Below are positions 1 through 5,073 of a DNA stretch of 6,136 bases, piece by piece. This stretch comes from Lentisphaerota bacterium (GTDB lineage Bacteria > Verrucomicrobiota > Kiritimatiellia > RFP12 > UBA3636). The notes beneath the pieces were generated by a model. That model saw only the letters and a list, made by a program, of their open reading frames with translations, ran no database searches and was not told the origin of the DNA. The stretch lies in assembly GCA_012511845.1 (NCBI GenBank), contig JAAZFF010000024.1, forward strand, positions 1 to 6,136, written 5' to 3'. Made by a program: the position numbers and the translations under genes. Position 1 is the first letter of the stretch. The number at the start of each line of letters is the position of its first letter.

Positions 1-921
1 ATTGCCGATGCCGGATCAGAAGACGAAACAAAAACTATCGCCAAACGCTTTGAAGCAGATAAAATTGTTTTTAACAAACTTAAAACTGGCGAAGCAGGAA
101 AAGCTGCCGCCGCAGAAGCAGCAACCGGTGAAATATTTGCCATGATAGATAGCGACAATATTTTACCGACTGACGACTGGCTGGAGCGGATGATTGCCCC
201 TCTTATGGGAAATGATATCGTTGCCTCCGAACCGATCCTGTACACACATAGAAAAGAAGATCCTCCGATGACGCGCTACTTCGCCATGCTCGGCATGAAC
301 GATCCCCTATGCCTTTTTATCGGCAATTATGACCGTATCTGTGCAATTACCGGCAAATGGACAAATCTTCCCGTCGAGACTGAGGAATATGATGATTGGA
401 TAAAAGTGAAAATTGAATCTGGAGTACAAACACCAACTATTGGAGCCAACGGTTTTTTAATAAAACGCTCCGCACTCACAAAGATCAATTGGTCACCGTA
501 TTGGTTTGATGTAGACATCCTGCGCGACGCTGCCAATGCTTCTGAAAACGGCTTCGTAAACGTTGCAAAAGTAAAATGCGGAATAGTGCATCTATACTGT
601 ACCACTATAGAGGAATTCAGCCGGAAGCAGGAAAGACGTGTACGTGATTTTCTGTATTTCTCTAAAGAGCGCAAACAGAGCTTTGTCCCCGGTGAAAAAA
701 GGCGAACACTCCTCGGAGTTGCAAAATTCACGCTTTCTGCAATTACAATCCTGCCTTTGCTTCTACAAAAGACAAAAGGCAATAAACGAATTTCTGATGA
801 AGCATGGTCTCTCCATCTTCCCGTTTGTTTTGCCACCCTTAAAGTCTATTCAATTGCTTTCATCAGAAAACTTCTTGGCTTGAAACAAGCCCCGCTTTCA
901 CGCGAAAATTGGCGCCAGTAA
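1..921 (+). CDS. Family 2 glycosyltransferase, C-terminal part (5' end outside window)
   Basis: The reading frame is open from base 1 to the TAA at 919-921, giving 306 visible residues; the start lies upstream. Seen: an opening segment IADAGSEDET typical of GT-A fold family 2 enzymes, then FAMIDSDN with a DSD (DXD-type) motif at visible residues 50-52, which in the family binds the metal and nucleotide-sugar. IGANGFLIKRSAL at about 147-159 matches the acceptor-side region of these enzymes. Two hydrophobic segments follow a basic stretch, at roughly 237-256 and 271-292, so the protein is probably anchored in the cytoplasmic membrane with its catalytic domain in the cytoplasm. Inferred role: transfer of a sugar to a lipid-linked or surface glycan. 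Donor and acceptor cannot be read from the sequence. An aminotransferase gene follows on the same strand 87 bp downstream, with no clear terminator between them. Family assignment is firm; exact function is unknown. Confidence 0.85.
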   Translation: MADAGSEDETKTIAKRFEADKIVFNKLKTGEAGKAAAAEAATGEIFAMIDSDNILPTDDWLERMIAPLMGNDIVASEPILYTHRKEDPPMTRYFAMLGMNDPLCLFIGNYDRICAITGKWTNLPVETEEYDDWIKVKIESGVQTPTIGANGFLIKRSALTKINWSPYWFDVDILRDAANASENGFVNVAKVKCGIVHLYCTTIEEFSRKQERRVRDFLYFSKERKQSFVPGEKRRTLLGVAKFTLSAITILPLLLQKTKGNKRISDEAWSLHLPVCFATLKVYSIAFIRKLLGLKQAPLSRENWRQ

Positions 922-924
922 ACT

Positions 925-999
925 TATCATGCAATCACAAGAGCAAAACCTTATCATGGCACCAGTTACATAACTCTAAAACTATCAATGCATCACAAG
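925..999 (+). repeat. Imperfect direct repeat pair in the glycosyltransferase-aminotransferase gap
   Basis: TATCATGCAATCACAAG (925-941) recurs as TATCAATGCATCACAAG (983-999). The two copies differ only by the position of one inserted A. A partial third copy, TTATCATGGCACC, lies between them at 951-963. The repeats fill most of the 87-bp gap just before the aminotransferase start. They could be a duplicated regulator site or a trace of local duplication. No promoter or terminator is convincing in this gap. Confidence 0.45.
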
Positions 1000-1008
1000 T
1001 AAAAGAAA

Positions 1009-2199
1009 ATGAATCTGCTTTCTCCAGAAATCAAAAAATTTACATCCGGCTCTTCAATGATTAGAAAAATGTTTGAGGCGGGCATAGAACTCAAGAAAAA
1101 ATTTGGTGAAGATAATGTTTATGACTTCAGCCTGGGCAATCCGGATCTCGCCCCTCCCCTGTCGGTAAAAGAAGCTCTGGAAGAACTCGCTTCCGAAGCA
1201 GACCGACCGTTTGCCCTTGGTTATATGCCCAACGCCGGGTATGCAGAAACCCGTTCTGCTCTGGCAGAGAAAATAACTCAAGAGCAAAACGTGAATACTC
1301 CTCCGGAAAACATAGTTGCCACATGCGGTGCGGCAGGAGGACTCAATGTACTGTTTCGCGCTGTACTCTCTGCAGGTGATGAAGTAATCTGCCCGAGTCC
1401 GTACTTTGTAGAATACGGATTTTATGTGGGAAACTTCGGAGGAAAGCTTGTCCCGGTCAAAACAAAACTACCTGATTTCTCACTTGACCTGGAAGCTATT
1501 GACCGGGCAATAAATTCCAATACGCGGGCAATAATAATCAATTCACCCAACAATCCCACAGGGCAGATATATACAAAAGATGAAATCAGCGCTCTGGGAG
1601 AAATTCTGAAATCTCACTCTGCAAAACATGGTCGCCCGATCTTTCTTGTTTCGGATGAACCGTACCGGTTTCTAAATTTCGACAATGTAGAAATCCCATC
1701 TGTATTTGAAGCTTATGAGGTATCAATCGTGATAGGCTCCTTTTCAAAGAGCCTGTCACTGGCGGGAGAGCGCATAGGTTACGTAGCAGTAAATCCGGCA
1801 CTGGAAAACTCGGCAGAATTAATGAATGGCTTAATCATGACAAACCGCATACTTGGCTTTGTAAATGCACCGGCAGTTGCCCAGAAACTCATTCAGAAAT
1901 GCTTGCATAGTGAGGTTGATGTAAAGATTTATGCCGGACGCCGCGATCTGATGGCTCAGGTACTGGACAATGCCGGCATCGAATACATTATGCCGAGAGG
2001 AGCCTTTTACTTTTTCCCGAAATCTCCCGTTGCTGATGAAAAAATATTTATAGACGCCCTCCTAAAAGAGCGGATTCTTGCCGTATCCGGTGCCGGATTT
2101 GGAATGCCCGGCTATTTTCGCCTTGCCTTCTGTGTCGACGAGAAATCTATAATAAACTCTGCAGAATCTTTTAAGCGGGCTGTCGCAGCAGTTAAATAG
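1009..2199 (+). CDS. Class I/II pyridoxal-phosphate-dependent aminotransferase
   Basis: A complete 396-residue fold type I aminotransferase, of normal family length. It should move an amino group between an amino acid and a 2-oxo acid in the cytoplasm using PLP. Seen: DFSLGNPD near residue 39 (substrate-side loop), GAAGGLN at 107-113 (PLP phosphate region), PSPYFVEY at 129-136 with the ring-stacking aromatic, SPNNPTG at 179-185, SDEPY at 215-219 (Asp216 to the pyridine nitrogen, Tyr219), SFSKSLSLAGERIGY at 244-258 with Lys247 as the Schiff-base lysine, and Arg371 in YFRLAF as the likely substrate-carboxylate arginine. All key residues are present. An in-frame TAA at 1000-1002 makes the ATG at 1009 the earliest ATG start; no strong Shine-Dalgarno precedes it, only AAAAGAAA. 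It may be co-transcribed with the glycosyltransferase. It resembles a group of clostridial-type aminotransferases of undefined substrate, so no gene symbol is given. Confidence 0.93.
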   Translation: MNLLSPEIKKFTSGSSMIRKMFEAGIELKKKFGEDNVYDFSLGNPDLAPPLSVKEALEELASEADRPFALGYMPNAGYAETRSALAEKITQEQNVNTPPENIVATCGAAGGLNVLFRAVLSAGDEVICPSPYFVEYGFYVGNFGGKLVPVKTKLPDFSLDLEAIDRAINSNTRAIIINSPNNPTGQIYTKDEISALGEILKSHSAKHGRPIFLVSDEPYRFLNFDNVEIPSVFEAYEVSIVIGSFSKSLSLAGERIGYVAVNPALENSAELMNGLIMTNRILGFVNAPAVAQKLIQKCLHSEVDVKIYAGRRDLMAQVLDNAGIEYIMPRGAFYFFPKSPVADEKIFIDALLKERILAVSGAGFGMPGYFRLAFCVDEKSIINSAESFKRAVAAVK

Positions 2200-2201
2200 C
2201 C

Positions 2202-2948
2202 TTATTGTTCAGCCAGAAAAGAAAGAATTCCGGCAACAGCAAAGAGTACCGCCGTCTCAACGCGCAACACGTTGCGCCCCATCGAAACGGGTATGGAGTT
2301 GCTAAGACTTGCAACCTCCCGAAGCTCTGATTCTGTAAAATCGCCTTCCGGACCTATCAGCACACCTATTTTTCCAGTATAACCTTTTTCACGCATGTTT
2401 TGAAGAGCCGTACCAATATATACGCAGCCTTCTGTCAGTGCACCAACAAGGATTGGTCCATCAAAATCTTGCATCAGGCCTAAAGCCGACTTCCAGCTTT
2501 CTACCGTACCTATATCCATCAACCAGGTGCCGCCGCACTGACGTAGAGCAGACCTGGTTACTCTCTTCCATCGCCCCTGCTCGGAACCTGCTTTCATGCG
2601 AACAACTGTACGTTCTGAAACTATCGGGACAATTCTCGCAACACCCACCTCCTGGGCTTTTTCTACAAGCCAGTCCATTCTGCCGGACTTTGCAATACAC
2701 TGGAAAAGCGTAACTTCAGGCTGCAGCGGTGGCAGAGTCTCCACCTCGCCACAAAAGCCGCATATAATAGAGTTTCTATTGACAGACTTTACCGTTGCTT
2801 TTCTTTGATTGCCCCTACCGTCAGTGAGACGAATATTTTCGCCCTGTGATATATGCAAAACCGTTTTAAAATGGTGGAAGTCGTCTCCGGTCAACTCCAC
2901 GGGATGCGTGCCAAGAAGCTTTTCCGTATCAATTATTGCGGTATGCAT
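2202..2948 (-). CDS. rsmE: 16S rRNA (uracil1498-N3)-methyltransferase RsmE
   Basis: A 248-residue SPOUT-class methyltransferase that uses S-adenosylmethionine to methylate N3 of U1498 in 16S rRNA on the 30S subunit. Seen: an N-terminal PUA-like part (about 1-73, with DDFHHFKTVL and LTDGRGN), then the knotted SPOUT domain with KSGRMDWLVEKAQEVG at 87-102, ERTVVR, LIGPEGDF near 197-204 and the terminal knot motif LRVETA at 228-233. Length matches the family. The ATG at 2948 is preferred: AAGGA lies 9 nt upstream. A TTG at 2951 directly before it, in frame, would add one residue and cannot be excluded. It is the last gene of the grpE-dnaJ-rsmE operon, 24 nt after dnaJ. Odd point: the usual EQ(S/C)xR motif reads RQCGG at about 136-140, keeping the Gln but not the flanking Glu and Arg. 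Its stop is 2 bp from that of the convergent aminotransferase. Confidence 0.95.
   Translation of the reverse strand: MHTAIIDTEKLLGTHPVELTGDDFHHFKTVLHISQGENIRLTDGRGNQRKATVKSVNRNSIICGFCGEVETLPPLQPEVTLFQCIAKSGRMDWLVEKAQEVGVARIVPIVSERTVVRMKAGSEQGRWKRVTRSALRQCGGTWLMDIGTVESWKSALGLMQDFDGPILVGALTEGCVYIGTALQNMREKGYTGKIGVLIGPEGDFTESELREVASLSNSIPVSMGRNVLRVETAVLFAVAGILSFLAEQ
2262..2277. repeat. GC-rich 7-bp inverted repeat within the 3' end of rsmE
   Basis: GCGCAAC and GTTGCGC form a perfect 7-bp inverted repeat with a 2-base centre (6-bp stem and 4-base loop in RNA). It lies in the codons for the RsmE motif RNVLRVET and 63 bp past the aminotransferase stop. No T-run follows on either strand, so it is not a standard intrinsic terminator. 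The codon constraint of a conserved motif may explain it. Confidence 0.4.
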
Positions 2949-2949
2949 C

Positions 2950-2962
2950 AAGGATAATCCTT
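2950..2962. repeat. 13-bp palindrome covering the rsmE Shine-Dalgarno
   Basis: AAGGATAATCCTT is a perfect 6+1+6 palindrome in the dnaJ-rsmE gap. On the minus strand it reads AAGGATTATCCTT, and its first half is the rsmE ribosome binding site (AAGGA, 9 nt before the ATG at 2948). With a central loop of 1 base, a full hairpin is impossible; only an opened form with about 4 bp could form in RNA, so any masking of the site would be weak. Confidence 0.5.
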
Positions 2963-2972
2963 AAACTATTTT

Positions 2973-4175
2973 CTACTTTCCGCTCTTGATTGAATCGCGT
3001 CTGGAAAGGAATGCATCAGCCTTATCCCTAAACTTGCGTGCTTCGGGATACGATGATTTATCAGACGCCTCAGCAAACTCCTTCAGTGCCTTTTTCTGCC
3101 TGGAGTTTAATTTTGCAGGTACCTCAATTGAAATGTGTACGACAAGGTCACCGTTCCCTGCCCTGTTCAGCATCGGGCACCCCTTGCCGCGGAGTCTGAA
3201 TGACTTTCCATTTGGAGTTCCTGCCGAAAGTTTCAGTTTGGCGAAACCGTCTACCGTGGGCACTTCTACTTCCCCTCCAAGTGCAGCTACATCAGGCGGC
3301 ACCGGTACAAGGCACTCCAGGTCATCACCATTGCGTTCAAAGATATTATGACGGCGGACATGGAAAACAACATATAAATCTCCATTTGTGCCACCTCTTA
3401 TTCCTCCTTCTCCCCTACCGGACACTCGCACGCGAGCACCGGTATCAACACCTTTCGGTATTTTCAGGGCAATACGGGTCTTATTCTTGACACGCCCGGA
3501 TCCGGCACAACCGGTACATGGAGTACGGACAACTGATCCCTGCCCCCTGCAAACGGGGCATGGTTGTTGCATCCTGAAAAACCCTCCGCCTGAGACTACT
3601 GCACCGCTTCCGTTGCAGTGCTTACAAGTTTCGCGTTTTGTTCCCTCTGCCGCACCTGTTCCAGAACACTTTTTACAGTCTTCTGAAATGGGGATTGCAA
3701 TTTCTCTTGTCCCACCGAAAATTGCATTCTCCAAATCTATTTCCATATCATACCGCAGATCCTGACCATCCTGGGCTCCCGTATGTGAATAGGCTTGCCT
3801 TGCCCTGCCGCCGCCAAACAATGTTTCGAAAATGCCCCCGCCGCCATCTCTGCCACCGCCGCCGAAAATACTGCTAAAAATATCGGAGAAGTCTTCAGCA
3901 TGTGAAAAATCTCTGCTGAAATCAAAACCGCCGGGACCAAATTGGGATTTTACACCGTCGAATCCATACCTGTCATACATTGAGCGTTTGTTATCATCGC
4001 TTAATACTTCGTATGCCTCGGAAACCTCCTTAAATTTCTCTTCAGCCGCTTTGTCACCCTGATTTCTGTCGGGGTGATATTTCATTGCCATTTTTCGGTA
4101 GGCTTTTTTAATTTCATCGGCGGTTGCAGTACGACCTACACCTAATGTTTCATAGTAATCCTGTTTGTCAGCCAT
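2973..4175 (-). CDS. dnaJ: Molecular chaperone DnaJ (Hsp40), full type I
   Basis: A 400-residue J-domain co-chaperone that delivers unfolded clients to DnaK and stimulates its ATPase in the cytoplasm. Domains seen in order: J domain at about 5-70 with the essential HPD at 34-36; Gly/Phe-rich linker about 78-123; zinc-binding domain with all four CxxCxGxG repeats at 167 (CKKCSGTG), 184 (CKHCNGSG), 206 (CPVCRGQG) and 220 (CTGCAGSG); then C-terminal client-binding domains with the usual GDLYV and GDLVVHI strands. This is complete type I architecture, slightly longer than the usual 370-380 residues because of the long glycine-rich linker and a charged C-terminal tail. The ATG at 4175 has GAGGAA 8 nt upstream, inside the final codons of grpE, whose stop lies 5 nt away, so translational coupling is likely. 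rsmE follows 24 nt downstream. dnaK is not in the cluster. Confidence 0.98.
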   Translation of the reverse strand: MADKQDYYETLGVGRTATADEIKKAYRKMAMKYHPDRNQGDKAAEEKFKEVSEAYEVLSDDNKRSMYDRYGFDGVKSQFGPGGFDFSRDFSHAEDFSDIFSSIFGGGGRDGGGGIFETLFGGGRARQAYSHTGAQDGQDLRYDMEIDLENAIFGGTREIAIPISEDCKKCSGTGAAEGTKRETCKHCNGSGAVVSGGGFFRMQQPCPVCRGQGSVVRTPCTGCAGSGRVKNKTRIALKIPKGVDTGARVRVSGRGEGGIRGGTNGDLYVVFHVRRHNIFERNGDDLECLVPVPPDVAALGGEVEVPTVDGFAKLKLSAGTPNGKSFRLRGKGCPMLNRAGNGDLVVHISIEVPAKLNSRQKKALKEFAEASDKSSYPEARKFRDKADAFLSRRDSIKSGK

Positions 4176-4180
4176 GGAGA

Positions 4181-4894
4181 TTATTCCTCAAATGCAGCTG
4201 AAACATCCTCAGATTGAGAGGCGGAGTCTTCTGCAATATTCCCAGTGTTTTCCTCTGCTGCAGCAGATACAACTACCTGTGAAGCACGTAAAACGCGTCC
4301 ATTCAATGTGTACCCCTTGCGAAACTCTGATACAACTATACCAGCCCTTCCATCGGATGCAGGTGCAGTCGTCAAAGCATCATGCAAGTTGGCATCGAAC
4401 TCGCTACCAAGGGCTTCTATGGCTTTAAGACCATTGTTTTCTAAAACTTTAACAAGCTCACCCTGCACTATCTGAAATCCCTGCAAATAGGCTTTGAGAG
4501 ACTCATCAGCGTTTTCGCCCACCATTTGTGACGCGCTGTCAAAATTATCGAGTACCGGAAGAAGACTGTCTATCAGATCTTCATTTGAGCGTTTAATCAT
4601 ATCTACATGATCGCGTGCAATACGTTTTCGGTAATTATCAAAATCCGCCTGGAGGCGCAACAATCTGTCCTTAAGTTTTTCGTTCTCCTCTATAGCTGCC
4701 TGCAGTTCTGCAGATTCTTTGCTTTTTTTCCTTTTATCTTTCTTCTTCAGGTTTTTATCGTCTTGAGCTATCGGTTCTTCTTTTCCATTTACAAGAGTAT
4801 TTTCAAAGACATTTGCTACGTCTTCCATATTCTCCTCATCTATATTATCACTGATTTCTGACGAAGCAAAATCCTGTTTATTTTTAACTTTCAT
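4181..4894 (-). CDS. grpE: Nucleotide exchange factor GrpE
   Basis: A 237-residue GrpE, the dimeric factor that releases ADP from DnaK and resets its cycle. Seen: an acidic N-terminal tail (about 1-47), a lysine-rich patch at 48-60 (KKKDKRKKSK), a heptad-rich long helix from about 60 to 100 containing LQADFDNYRKR, the helical-bundle motif LLPVLDNFD at 111-119, and the C-terminal beta domain with FDANLHDAL at 166-174 and GYTLNGRVLRASQVVVS at 194-210. The last 27 residues are an acidic, disordered-looking tail. The core is normal; both tails make it longer than E. coli GrpE (197). Start choice: the ATG at 4894 has AGGAGG 7 nt upstream. An in-frame ATG at 4912 would translate that Shine-Dalgarno as Val-Gly-Gly-Tyr and has no ribosome site of its own, so I reject it. 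First gene of the operon, with its own promoter upstream. Confidence 0.97.
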   Translation of the reverse strand: MKVKNKQDFASSEISDNIDEENMEDVANVFENTLVNGKEEPIAQDDKNLKKKDKRKKSKESAELQAAIEENEKLKDRLLRLQADFDNYRKRIARDHVDMIKRSNEDLIDSLLPVLDNFDSASQMVGENADESLKAYLQGFQIVQGELVKVLENNGLKAIEALGSEFDANLHDALTTAPASDGRAGIVVSEFRKGYTLNGRVLRASQVVVSAAAEENTGNIAEDSASQSEDVSAAFEE

Positions 4895-4900
4895 ACTGTA

Positions 4901-4906
4901 TCCTCC
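4901..4906 (-). promoter_or_regulatory. Strong Shine-Dalgarno deciding the grpE start
   Basis: On the minus strand AGGAGG ends 6-7 nt before the ATG at 4894 (next bases ATACAGT). This is the full consensus and fixes the start at 4894 rather than at the upstream in-frame ATG at 4912. Confidence 0.85.
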
Positions 4907-4911
4907 TACCA

Positions 4912-4937
4912 TTTCTGCCGCAAGTTGTCGGCAAAAA
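4912..4937 (-). promoter_or_regulatory. 9-bp hairpin at the 5' end of the grpE leader
   Basis: In the minus-strand transcript TTTTTGCCG (4937-4929) pairs with CGGCAGAAA (4920-4912) across an 8-nt loop, ACAACTTG, with one G-U pair. It lies just downstream of the predicted transcription start, ends 5 nt before the Shine-Dalgarno and does not cover it. As DNA it is an inverted repeat placed where a repressor site such as CIRCE sits in many chaperone operons, but its sequence is not CIRCE. It may be an operator, an mRNA-stabilising 5' hairpin or a thermosensitive leader. Confidence 0.5.
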
Positions 4938-4945
4938 GAGCAGTG

Positions 4946-4974
4946 ATTCTATACTTTGGTGATTTTTTAGTCAA
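4946..4974 (-). promoter_or_regulatory. Sigma70-type promoter of grpE-dnaJ-rsmE
   Basis: Reading the minus strand, TTGACT (4974-4969; one mismatch to TTGACA) is followed by a 17-bp spacer and TAGAAT (4951-4946; one mismatch to TATAAT). Transcription would begin near 4939-4941, giving a leader of about 46 nt before the grpE ATG. Box quality and spacing point to a housekeeping sigma factor. No sigma32-type CCCAT-containing -10 box is seen. A repressor would be needed for heat control. Confidence 0.75.
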
Positions 4975-4994
4975 CAGCACTTTCCTGCTGCTGA
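4971..4994. repeat. Inverted repeat overlapping the grpE -35 box
   Basis: On the minus strand TCAGCAGCA (4994-4986) and TGCTGTTGA (4979-4971) are inverted copies with one mismatch (a G-T pair in the stem) around a 6-base centre, GGAAAG. The right half contains four of the six -35 bases. No T-run follows, so it is not a standard terminator. Its position suits an operator. Confidence 0.45.
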
Positions 4995-5011
4995 AGCTTT
5001 AACCTTGCATA

Positions 5012-5038
5012 ACCGCCTTCTAACTTGGTAGAGGCGGT
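5012..5038. repeat. Hairpin-forming inverted repeat in the lacZ-grpE gap
   Basis: ACCGCCTTCTA (5012-5022) and TAGAGGCGGT (5029-5038) pair as a 7-bp plus 3-bp stem with one bulged T and a 6-base loop. On the minus strand it lies 35 bp after the beta-galactosidase stop. The bases after it (TATGCAAGG) are not T-rich, so if it ends transcription it is not a classic intrinsic terminator. Confidence 0.45.
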
Positions 5039-5057
5039 ATATTATAAACGACTGCGG

Positions 5058-5073
5058 CCGGGAAATGCCCCGG
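5058..5073 (-). terminator. Weak candidate hairpin directly after the beta-galactosidase stop
   Basis: CCGGG and CCCGG form a 5-bp GC stem around a 6-nt loop, starting immediately after the TAA at 5076-5074 on the minus strand. The sequence after it reads CCGCAGTCGTTTATAATAT, with only a short interrupted T-rich stretch. Position and GC content suit a terminator; the poor T-tract argues against efficient intrinsic termination. Confidence 0.3.

Noticed and set aside
327..836. 169-codon minus-strand open frame across the glycosyltransferase
   Set aside because: It lies wholly antisense to a gene with clear GT2 motifs, its product resembles nothing I recognise, and it has no supporting context. 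It is a shadow frame.
2986..3765. Plus-strand open frames of 121 and 125 codons opposite dnaJ
   Set aside because: They are antisense to the zinc-finger and C-terminal codons of a clear DnaJ. Their composition (Ser/Pro/His-rich) is that of reversed Gly/Cys-rich coding sequence.
3809..3942. GGC-rich repeats in dnaJ considered as a tandem repeat or foreign insert
   Set aside because: They encode the Gly/Phe linker normal for DnaJ, in frame and in the expected place.
4690..4755. A-rich run (minus strand) in grpE as a programmed frameshift site
   Set aside because: It encodes the Lys-rich patch, the zero frame continues intact into the conserved GrpE core, and no alternative frame gives a recognisable product.
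4607..4861. 84-codon plus-strand frame that looks like a hydrophobic membrane peptide
   Set aside because: It is antisense to the Lys/Glu-rich N-terminal half of grpE. Reading AAA/GAA codons backwards yields Phe/Leu-rich frames, which explains the apparent membrane protein.
4895..5073. CIRCE or sigma32-type promoter upstream of grpE
   Set aside because: No GCACTC/GAGTGC pair with a 9-base spacer and no CCCAT-type -10 box are present. The boxes fit a housekeeping promoter.
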